NCBI GenBank assembly: GCA_000469685.2
Contig: LS997562.1
Span: forward strand, 10,611,514-10,675,513
Reading direction: 5' to 3'
Length of the DNA stretch: 64,000 nucleotides
Origin: Haemonchus contortus
Taxonomy: Eukaryota; Nematoda; Chromadorea; Rhabditida; Trichostrongylidae
In this document: positions 35,901 through 47,900 of the stretch, piece after piece
How positions within the stretch are numbered: position 1 is the first letter of the stretch
How the letters are laid out: each line of letters starts with the position of its first letter
Program-made: the position numbers and the translations under genes
Notes under the pieces: generated by a model
The model's database searches: none
What the model was told of the DNA's origin: nothing
The model's input: only the letters and a program-made list of their open reading frames with translations

Positions 35901-38900
35901 GTTACGTTGATTACGGTAGAAGTGGGTTGGGCGACTACGGTGCCTCATCATGTTATCCCAATAGCTTCAAACGAAATCGATGAATGTTCTGAAGCTAACG
36001 AATGCGCTCATAGAGATTGTAATAAGGTGGGGAGGACTGATCGATATGCCCACCTGCTTTGAATTTTATTGATTATATCGACTTATCAACAATTCTTCTT
36101 CAGGGTAGATGTATCGAGCTTGAAGTAGCCACATGTGATTGCTACGGTACAGAAAAGTCTGGCCCAAATTGTCGCTACCGTAAGAACCTTTGAATATTCA
36201 ACTGACACTTCTATTTTCATTGTTTTACTTTTTTGTATGTTTCAAACAGTTAATAGTGTTCCCAGGCGTGCTGTGAATCATTAATGGGGATTTCATTGCA
36301 CTTTTCCATACATATTTAGGCTGCTTGACGTGGCAGGGTCTAGAGATGGGTGGCCGACGAAAGAAAAAAAAAAGAAATGCCGTTAAATTCAAACAAGAAA
36401 AGTTGATCCTCGATGATGTCTGTGAGGGTTGATCCTCAGAAGAGCGTGGCCAGAATCCGTTCGTAAGAGAGCGATTTTGAGATCAATATGGGCCAAATGC
36501 CACCGGAGAGCGAAAAACTCCTTTTTTGCGCAGTACCAATTATCTGCAATTTTTTGACTTTAATTTTTTTCTTCTTAGAGTCGTAGGTGCCAAGCCAGCG
36601 ATAGTTATGCTGCTGGTGATGCGTAGATGATGACTGACTAGCATTTCAGCCGCTCGAACTGTATTTGTTATGAATAACGACGACGAAAGTCAGCCAAGTC
36701 ATATACGGTATATACCGTGGAATGTGGATCAGACTATAAGTCGGATCACGATTGATTTCAAGGTCAGCCAGTTGTGCCTCAAAAGTTCCTTCCGTGCCTT
36801 CTTTGCTCAATAGCTTTGAAAAATCCGTTTCAAGTTCGCCGAGCTCGACAACAAGCAAGGTGTTCTGCTGTATTCTGTTCTCGACGATGGCTCCGTCGTG
36901 AAGCTGTTTGTGGTAGAAGGAAATGGAAACCTGCTATTCGGCAATTTGGGGCACATGAACTTCACTCTCGATCCGACACAAGAGTGAGTCCTCTTCCCAG
37001 TTGCTTGTTACTTCTATTATTTTCTAGCCTCTCCCATCCGAAAAAGTGCTCCCGAATGTGAGAGACATATCTCGCAGTTTAACATAAACGTGGGATGGGG
37101 TAGAAGGCGATGCCCCGTCATGACCTCACACTACTTATATTTGGAAATAATACCTTATTTCAGATTCCATTCAATTTTCATCGGAATCCACCACGGCTCT
37201 CGTACTATCGGCTTAGCCGTAGATGGACAATCACAGGTGGGTCTTTCGCGAGTAACCCTCATCCCTCCAAATCCAACGACATTTGTATTTCATCGTTATC
37301 ACCGTAACAATTTAAGAAAAACATCAGAAATGTAGGCGGGGAACATGTGTAATTACATATTTGTATCATGTTATATCACAGAACAATAATATTAACGCAA
37401 CGGTGATAGCAATAGGACATTTATCAGCAAGGAATGAAGTACAGGGTGACCCACATGAAGTGTGACGGGCAAAAAAAATCAACTTATGGGCTTCTGAGCT
37501 GGAGGATGCGGTGATCGCTTGGGGCGGAAAGGAACGCGATGAACGTCATCTGAACCTTCCATAGGATTGGGCACCAGCCCACAGCGCAAAGAAGATGCTG
37601 CAATGTTGTGAAACCACGCTTCCGGGTTTTTGGGGCGGAGCAGGTTTGTCCTTCGAACTTCCCGATCTCAATCCTGTGAATTTTGTTGCATCAAGGATTC
37701 TGAAGCAAATGGCCTCCGCTTTCGAACACAGGTCTTCGGACCCTTTAAAAAGAGGTTTCTTGTAGAAGCGGGGGATGAAAGCGATCGCGCGCATTCCTGA
37801 AAACTTCCGAAAGGGGTTGGATGCTTGCATTAAAGCGAAATATGGTCATTCTGTATGCGAAATGTGATATGCTGTTTACAATTTTGTGATGATTGTATAG
37901 GAGTGAATGTTTCCTATTTGGTTTGATTTGTATAATTTTCATGCTAGTTTTCTGCGTCACACTTCATGTGGGTCACCGTGTAGAAGTGGTAATAATGGAG
38001 CATGCACAAGTGGTAAATGAAATCCTTAGTTGTATGATAGAAATGCCTTGTTTACAATCTTTGCTGAAGTATTTTCAGAGATTGTTTATGAGATCCTTGG
38101 CCTTGTCGTAGGACTATTTTGTTCAAAATCTGCACCAGAACCTTGCCAAAGAGTTCACTGCAAGACGTCTTTCAGAAACTCGTCCTCCAAGACTCATCCG
38201 TCAGTCTTAAGCTATCATCAATGCTGTTTGGTGGCGCTCCAACAACAAATGGTACCCGTGAATTGGGCATTACCGCTTGTCTGAAGAATGTCTACGTAAA
38301 TCATTATGACATCATTTATATGATGTACGACAAGGACAAGCGAGTAAGTAAATAGCTTTGCGGTAACGCTTCGTTCAGCAAAATTTTCAGAATTTCAGCC
38401 TTTTCTAAATTACTGTTTTGTACATACATATACCTTTCAATGTATTAATTCCATCATATATTTTTTGTTGATTGTTGGTGGGACAGTGGCGAGTCGAAGT
38501 AATTTGCTTTTTGCTTGAATCTCCGACCAAGCCGCCTATGTTAGCTGAGGATACCATCACTTCACTACTGCTAGCTCCATAATACTCGGACCAGTTGTTT
38601 CTCCAATTCCTCGTTGTACTCTACTCTTCTGACTCATGTTTTGAGAACCGTCGTAACCGTAAGCACCACCGCTTGCTAAGGCTTTTTACGAGCCCAGTCA
38701 CACGAAAACGCTCCGTGGACGGTGAACTAGAAAAATTAGGTAAGGGAAACTGCTGGCAGAGCTACGAACGTGGGAGGGATGTATACAAGGAACAGAAAAT
38801 AGTGATTTGACTTTATTTTCTAACTCCTTTATCAAAGCCAACGGTTGCAAATCAAGCTTCCGGAATTTTTTTTTCTGTTGAGATTTGTTTTCCGTTACGT

Positions 38901-41900
38901 GGTACTGTCCTAACCGTTATTTGATATGAGCCTATCAGGTAGAATCTTCAAAAGTGCTCGGGCCATGCAATCACGATGGAAGCCTTTCCGATCTTTTCGC
39001 TTCTGGTGTACCGATGTTCAGCGCTGATCCAATGCCAAATGAGGTTCGATATTAATTGAGAAAATGTTCCAAACAATACTGTCACAGGCAGACAAAATTT
39101 ATGAGACTAAGGAAGTTTCTGACTGGAAAGTAGTGGGAACAAATGATTTTTAATCTTAAATATATAATTACAACCTTCTATGAGGATCAGATTTTCTAGT
39201 AACATACCCTGAGAAAGTCTTGCCATGGGTAGAACTAGACAACATCAAAATTCACACTCCGAGCTATGCAAAAAGCTTTTCTTTCATCTACGCTCTTACC
39301 CTTATTGCTTACATTTTCAGTTGTCTGAAACGCTGCCTCTGCAACATGGAATCAATCTCGTAGATGATGGTCCACCGATAATTAGTGAGGACGAATTGAA
39401 AAATAAGATAAGTCTCATCTTTACAGCACTTGAAAGACCATTTCTTTTTCGTTTCTTTGGAATGACCCTGACGTAATTCACCAGTCAAATGAGTTACATA
39501 CTAACGAAAAGGAGAATGAAGTAGTGTATGAAAATAGCGCAGTGCGTATGCCTCCGTACATGCTGTTTCTTTGATAGAATGAGGTCATTGTCCCCAGCGT
39601 CTAAACATACTGATGTGGGTGTGGTGCAGTAGGAACGAAATCGTCGCGTCACGGCGAGACGCCGCACGTGAAGGAATGTAGCAGAATGCAGAAGCAAGTA
39701 AGAAATACAGGAACAAAGGAAGTAGCAATAGAATCGTGCTACAAGTAATAATCGCATATTGACTAAGCTGTATGAAGAACGCTAGAACTGTTATAACGAG
39801 GCAAATGGTCCGCGACAGCCGCAAGCGGCGGATCGGTTACCCAAAACCGTTCCTATTGCCCGTCTCCAAGAAAAATTCCCTGATTCCTCCGTGCTCCATC
39901 TAAGAAGGTTTCCGAATCGCGTCTGTGTAGGCTGATCTTTGAAGGAAACCATGACATTTCTGGAAACACAATCAGTCATTTTCTTTACTCGAGCTTAACT
40001 TTACCTTCTGTATTTTAAGAAACCGACGGCGAGCCGGTGGTACAACATTTAGCTGCATCAATTGGAGACTCAGTGAGTATTTCGAGAAGGTTGTAACCAT
40101 TGCCGAAAAATCGTGAGAGATAAACCTACAAACGTCCGTGAAGATGGAGTACATTATCTTCATCTTCCATCATAACCTTCCTAAATATTCACTAGAATGG
40201 CAATGTCGCGAGAACGACGATTATGATTATGATTTATTATCGGAAAGCAAAGAAAACAACAAAATGGCAAAAAAAACACAAACAAGTCACCGATAAGCAG
40301 TAATTTAGACTAATAGGGAGCAACAGTGGGACCTGCGTGAAGAGGGGTTGGAATTCGGCCCGGAAGGGCAGTGGTCGCCAACACTGCACGCTCGTACAGG
40401 ACGACATACGTATGTAGAACTCCGGATACCATCTTGGTAGGTCCGCCAACCTGCCGGAACCCAAACCAGCCGAAACCGATAAAGACATTTGTAGGATGAT
40501 TAGAACTTAGCTGGCTAGAGACGGGTCGATAGAAGTTTCATCGACTACTTTCAATTCACTTGAATAACGGTAGTGGAATGGTAGTAGTCGGTAGCACTTA
40601 CGTAGCGAACCTGCACTGAAAAGGAAGGTGTGCGATTGACTGGCTTCTTCCTTCACTTCTTGACTGGCCTGCGCGGACTTTATTATGCCACAAACTTGGA
40701 TAATCAAACTTTCATAAAGAAACCAAAAACAATAACAATGAGATCAATAACGACAACAACAAATTCCGAGGTGAGAAAAACAGATAGCAACATTTAGGAA
40801 CAGGTTGAGAACAAAGGGATGAGATAGCCGTAATGGAGCTGTGTTCAAGAGGAATATACAACCCATGAGACGTGTGACGATCAGAGTACTGATGAATTAA
40901 CGACGAATGAAAAATGAGAGTTGGCTGAGTTCTTCCTACGGTTAGGTAATTGAACAACTCGAACTGCCGGCGGCAGTCGCAGAACTCGCCCGATTCGCCC
41001 AAGAGGTAGCGAGGCAACTCATATGGTCTTGTGTCTTGCTACCATCTGACTTCTCGCAGTGAGCGTAATTTTCGAGGTCGTACGTGAGATCGTATGCGGC
41101 GAGTTCACAGTATCTCCAACAGGCTCTATCTGAAATAAGATTTCTGACACCTTTCAAGTAGCGGACGCATGACCGATCACTGTTGCATCAAAAATGTGGA
41201 GTGTTAGACTTTCACAATCGCCGTCTCCTTCACAGTCAATTTTTAAGCTTTTCTGACATCGTCCCTCCCCCCCCCCCCCCCTGATGAGATAATGCGATCT
41301 TTCTGTCCTAGTGCTTATTCGTCCATATAAATCAGAATAATGGTGTTCTTGCGCCCAACAAGACACGTATGACATCTCCTTCTCATAACGACGACAGATT
41401 CCTGCTCTGTATTCTGATGCTGATTCAGTCAACTCGGTTTCCAACAACACTATTTTTCGTTCAAGAGCTGCGTATTAGGACTGCTTCCGTGAGGGGGACG
41501 CACGATTCGTGCGATTCTGGGTGCGCACGGCAAATTGCGCGGCGAAATTCATAGCTATTCTGACGACTTTAGCGCCTATTATTGAGGCCCGTTTTTGAAG
41601 TACACTAGATTAGTAGGATCAGCTGACCTACTAATCTGTTCTACTCCAAGTTTGTACCACAATAATGGGCGCTAGGGTCGTTCGAATCGGCATGAATTTC
41701 GCCGCGCAATTTGCCGCGCGCGCCCAGAATCGCACGAATCGGCACACACCCCTTCCGTGTACTCAGGTTCTCTGCTATCCTGGCACGCTATTCGCCCACT
41801 TTCGCCTCATCAGAAAGCATTGCTGGTTTTAGAGGTTTCCAAGCTGCTTCCATTCATTCGATATTCCGATATCATATTATTTGATCATCCGTTGCATGTC

Positions 41901-44900
41901 GATCGATTCATGATTTATCAGCAATTTTTTCTGTGACCATTCCGAGCGGTATATTTTTCGGATCCCTCCATTTTAGTTTGCCGGGCTCCCAAGAATGCCG
42001 CCTTAGCCGCATAAAAAAGAACAGCCGATGAGAACAATAAACGAAAGCATTCAAGCAGGAATCGAACGATTTTTTCAATTTTCAATTTCTAACTCAATGA
42101 TACGAGCCTCGCGCTCTAACTCACTGAAAGACAAGTACGATTATAAAAAACATGAACATCTCCGTCAAAACGGCGAAAAAGCTATGCGACGTGTACGACG
42201 TTTTGGCAGTGATACAATTTTCTTTCGGCTTTTGTGCAAAATGAATCACAAAGGATTTGAACATACTCAGTGACATATTTGTTTTTTTGCCAGACCAGTC
42301 GTCGATGCTTCGGAGCACTGTAACCTGCGCTAGCAAACGAGATGTAGTTAGCAAAACGCAAACCGTTAAACGGTTGACGAATACGTGCAAGGTCGAAGTC
42401 TAATATAATAAACAGAAAGCATCTCATCAACGTTCGCCTTGGCCGAGCGGAATCGGCAGAGGATGATGAAATCGTACTCAGCGGCTATTGACCGCTGCCT
42501 GGCTATTGACAAAGTTGTGGGCTCGATATTTGAAAAGTGGGTGAACTGTGTGCTTGGTGTAGCGGCTTACACTACGATAATGCGCAATTTCTCTCATACG
42601 CTGAATTGGCCACACCTCCTTGTTTCCGACTTGTGTCTGAAACATAGCTCGTGAATAAATTCTTTTCATTCATTGTGTTGATTTCGTTCTCTGAAGCGAT
42701 CATATGTAATGTGTAACGGTGGCAAACATTTGTAAGTAAAAAAAATCAAGGTACTATTCTACTATTACACCCCCATAACTATTCTACTGTTACACCCCCA
42801 AAAACTCAAAATTTTAATTTTCGTTGAAACTTCGCCTATAGGGGTAATCCGATGCCCTGATAACGAATATGACCTTCATTTTTGGCGTTGGCTCCAATTG
42901 GCGCCACATTGGAGCCAAATGGCGCCAGCGCCAAAAATGAATGTTATATTCGTTATCAGGACCTCAAATAACCTCTAAACGCAAGTTTTCAGCAAATTTG
43001 GTGAAAACACCCTAAGCGCCAAATGGCGCCAGCGCTAAAAAAAGTAATATTCGTTATCAGGGCATCGGATTACGCCTATAGGCGAAGTTTCATCGGAAAT
43101 TAAAATTTTGAGTTTCTGGGGGTGTAATAGTAGGTAGAATAGTACCAGAATCAATGATCGAGGGACGTTGTTTTTACTTATAATTATATTATTTATTTTT
43201 ATTGTGACTCGCCCTCTATATTTCCATTTTATTGTATCACAGTTACCAGTGTTGAAAGTTTGGAGCCTTCACAATTAGCTACTTTTTTAGGTACACAAGG
43301 CAGGACTTTTCAATGCTGTCCAAACAAGTTCGTCATCGTCTATTTTCTTTATTTTTGAAGAGTTTCGATTGTTTTGAGCTGTAGCAAGAATGAATTAACT
43401 TTAAAATGAAGCTTCTTACAAGTCCGCTCTCTAGAAGATCCTGCGCCGTGTGAAAAATCACAAGATTACGTGTGTCGCAACGGAGCCACATGTGAACGTC
43501 GTTCCGGGAATGTGGTCTGCATTTGCAGACGAGGATTTGGTGGGAGGTACTGTCAATTCGGTGAGTAGTGATTTTGAAGGCATCGTTAGAGAAACAAAGG
43601 AGGACACCGAATATAGGGCCGCAAGCCGTCCTTTCTCTCAATCTCGTGTTTCCGTAGTGATGCATCCAATGGCCCATGCGTAGACTTTCTCAAAGCTTGG
43701 GCGGAACCATGAAGAAGTACCTAATTACCTGTTCTTGTCCAATTATGTGATTTCATGCGAAAAGCTCCGCCCAAGCGGCATCCTAGTGGGCGGAGTTTCC
43801 AGGGAAACTGACAAAGCTTTTAAGCGGATCAGCGATTTGAACAAGTGATAATTTTTTGGACAAGATCTTCTACTACAATTTCAGTGCTGCATCCGAGAAC
43901 TTGTGCCGAGGCTAGGACTTTTCATGATCAGTCGTCTGGACCCACCCAGTTAGATGTGGATGGCAGCCGTCCGCTACTTGGTAGTGTAGCAGTTTGTCGC
44001 GAGGGCACGTGGGTGTTTCTTTTTGATAGGAACTAGCAACTCATAAAATGCACGGAGCAACTCGAAAAGAAGCGTGGAAGGGCTGAAATAGAAGAATTTT
44101 CAGAACCGTTGTGCCCCATGATATGCCAAATGGCACGGTTATTCGATCGTCGTATGATCCTACTGATGCCATGTTCATCATTTCATATCGCGATTTCAGC
44201 AATGAAAAGCTTGCAAGGTTAGTGAAGTTTGGCTCAGTGACGTGCGGTCCTTCTTTCAATCGCATGGTCGTGCTGGGAGGCCGTTTTCTCATATATGCCC
44301 AGCTAATGTTATCTCTGGATACTTAATTAGGAAAATGTTTGACTTTTTCATCGTGATGTGGTAATTTAAGGAATGGTAACGTAACACTCACCTGTCATTA
44401 GGTAACATAGGCACAGTAGAAACCGCGGTAGAACCGAAATAAAGCTACAAGTGCACGCCCCGCCCATCGTGGTGTGGCTCCGCCCTCCAGCCTTAAGTTG
44501 TTCCATTGGTGTCGTGAGCAGCGGCATATTGTGGATCGTATAGAAATCAGTGAATAATGCTAATCAATGTTCCCTTTCACCATCTCAACTTTTCAAATGC
44601 TTTTTCACGAATTCGAGTGCTCAGCTGTAGAGCTTTCCAAAGCCTCTAGTCAACGAAGCTGCTTCGAAATCACTTAGAACGTCTTGACTTACTGAAGTAC
44701 TGAGAAAAGTGTAGATGAAGCAACTTCGTTAAGTATGTCTTTTGTAGGAGCGATACTTTGTGTTTTCAGGCTGATACAGAATTCAGGATCGTGCCAACAA
44801 CAAGTGTACTACGTCTGCAGTCATGCTGCACTCCGGTGAGAACGTTCGCCAGGAGACGGCATGTAGTTGACTCATATCTCTTTTCTAATTAATAAAAATC

Positions 44901-47900
44901 AATGAATAATTTTCAAGATTCGAATCAAAAAGGACATGGTTCCAAGTAGCTGTTGGGAATCGAACTGTACGACAGATTGGACGTGTACCGGACAGCTGTC
45001 CTTGCATGGATATGGGATGTATCGAGAACAGTGAGTAGCCCATTTTTTTATATACCTTGTTGATATCAAGCATAAAAATTGTATTGAAGTTTTTGAATTT
45101 CAGAGAAATGCAATTGCGATTCATTGGCGACGATGACTGGGGATACTGGTTATCTCTATGGACAAGATGCTGGTGTTATCAGAGTGGTGAGGACTTCCTG
45201 AACTGGATCAAGTAGAAGCAGTCCCGTGTTGCAGATAGTGGGCTGCAAAATGCCACCCACGAAGTTCTGTCACCCATAGAGCCACTAGTATAAATGTGTG
45301 GAAAATAAAGTCCTCGGGTGCTGATCAGTCCCCTTTTTGGGTGCGCACCGCGCTTGACTTCTATATTTAGTATTGTAGCAGCGTTTCGATAGTAATGTGA
45401 TCTATATAGTGGCTTGTGGCGTACGTCTATTCGGGTAACCTCTTGGAAATTCTGGTATTCTGACATGGATTTGCTTACACTTGATTAATAAGAATTAGAT
45501 AGATACCAATAAAAAGCTCACGAGTTTTCAGGTGGCAATGTATTCAGAAGGTGACGTCGATGGCAAATTGACATTGGGACCACTTGAATGCGAAGGATTC
45601 GGTTGGTCTCCATAGGAACTTTGCGTTCATAAATGCCACATCATCTACAAAGACTCATGCTTCAGCTGCGGCTGCTCCAATACGCTTTGCGGAGCCGCGA
45701 GCTCTACCCGTACGTGATTGGAATGGCGAGCCAATATCGCTTCAGTTTCGTACTGCTCTACCTTCCGCTACCTTACTCTCTGTCCAAGAGAGCGCTGAGC
45801 GTTACTTCAAAGTGGAACTGATTAGCGGTCTGCTCCCAACTATCATTCCTTCTGATTCGATTCTATTTATCGCTTTCCTATATTTTCAGGGCATATGATT
45901 CGTGTATCGCTGTTCAACTCCAGTGCTTCAGTAGAGTCACAGGCAAGGTTGGTGATAAGACCTCATCCCTTGACTTCCACTAAACACATGACTGCACTAG
46001 GGGATTTCAATATGGGTGGAGATATCCCATGGTGGGCGTGGCTACCTATATATAATATCTTTGGGAATCTTTAGGATTACCTAAATGACGCTGACACCCT
46101 CGTCTCTGTTTCTTCCCAGTAGAGATACGAGCAGCAATGGTGTGGCAGCAATAACCGTAATCTTCCACCGGAAGGTTACGGTTATTGCTGCCACACCACT
46201 TGCATGGATCTCTGGGGCCTTCCCTCTGGTGTCTCTTGGTGGTGTCCTGGGAATCCCTTGGAGGTTGGAATTCGAGCTCCAATTGTATGAATGGGATTAG
46301 TCGTAAAAGAATTTTTCAAAACAGCTCCAGAGTGCTCGTTACATTGTTTACCTTACAGTCTCCTAAACAGTTTCGACTACGGTCAGAAGGTCAGGGAACT
46401 CCTCCAGGACAGGAAAATAATAAATTCAGGTTGAATGATACAAAGTGGCATCTATTGGTACTCGAGATAGCAAACGATGAGATCCGATTAAGTATCGATA
46501 ACTCCAATACGTTCACAGCTATTCCCGAAACAGCCGTTCCAAAGGGAACACTTCAACTGAACGACGATGACAGGCAAGTTTACCAGCTGCATACAATTTG
46601 TTCCGTGCCAAATCCTCTCATGCCATACAATTTCAGTGGTTTCACTGGTTGCATTCGGTCTCTCATTATCAATGACGAAGCGATTGATGTGCAAGCCATC
46701 GGAAAAGGTGTTGAAGGTATGCCGAAAAAAAAACACATATCATTGACCCAGAAACAATCATAATTCACCTGAGTCCATCAATTCCCATTTGATGGCACAC
46801 TTTACGATGTAAATGCTCCTTGAAATTTCTCCCTAGAATGAACCTTTGACTCCCAAGGATAGCACGAGGGACGCTGCGGGTCTGAAAAACGGTCCCGACA
46901 GAATGTAATAAAGGTCCCAGGATCGGCTCAGTCGACGTACACACCCCAGGCGGACGAGTTCTCACAATGTTGTAGGAACCGTAGGGCTTTCACCTTTACA
47001 CCGGGGAGCACATGTTGCACGCGGGCAGCTTACTCTAACCAGCTGTACGCAATGGCACACACTGGGACAGCTCGTCCAGACACCTCTTCCATGCGCTTTT
47101 GCCATCACATTTTCGTCGTACCTCTAATTTTACTTTTTGAAGCCTTGCATTGCCCTGAATACGTAGATTTTCGTGTTTTCTTCGTCGCTTTTGCACTTAT
47201 CTGAACTATCACTTCCATCAGGCGTCTAGAACTGATCTTCCTCAAAAATTACCGCTAATGCGGCTTCAAAGACGTCACGACGTTCATGTTCCCGAACACA
47301 TTTTTCTAAAGATCCTATGAGGATAACCAGCTTGATCCTAGATGTCCATCCTTATTGTGACGATCGATGCCATGAGAACTTCTGTCAAAATGCTGCCGAA
47401 TGCATTGAAGACTTCGTTAGAGACTCAGCAGTTTGTCGCTGTCGATATCCAAACGTGCACAGTGGACGGAACTGTGAAATCGGTAGCGTTCTATTCTACT
47501 TGAAGGACATTAATCGACTGGACCACCTTATGTTACGCAGATATCAATCAGAACTCGTCCGTATCGTTTCACGGTGGTTTTCTGAAGTACGAGTTGGCTC
47601 AAAATGCACTCGTGGAACAGACAGTACTCTCATTCCGGACTGATCAATCTCAGGCCTTAATTCTGTTTGTCCACGATCATAATAATAATTTTATGCAGGT
47701 ACGTTAATGTTGAAGTGAGTATAGTGATGTAGCCCGTTGAAGTTTATCTCGATGTTGATCTCCCGAAATTGTTCCAAAACCTTTTTACGGCCCATTTACA
47801 GACATTAAGACTGTTCGAGCCTCCACTGGAAAAGTGAGGGTACTTACCAATCTAACGATGAGAAATCTAGTAATTCTAGCGAATACCTACGAACTCCCTG

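Larger units (their letters stand above)
32978..36026 (+). other. CASPR-like gene: signal peptide and LNS1 exons
   Basis: Exons 1-5: 32978-33126, 33266-33419, 35151-35247, 35666-35818, 35881-36026. Residues 1-20 are the signal peptide. LNS1 is recognised from VEITLAIRFQP, GQVFSLRAIDQHG, GSLHSGYLQIDLFNTTGD and NSMIGCVTLI. The donor of exon 1 is uncertain: GTGAGT at 33123 breaks the frame, while GTTCAG at 33127 keeps it. Intron 2 was enlarged by a mariner insertion. Confidence 0.8.

Noticed and set aside
45584..45665. Continuation of exon 20 without an intron
   Set aside because: The frame meets a TAG. A 64-nt intron (45602-45665) with a CTTCAG acceptor restores LNS3.
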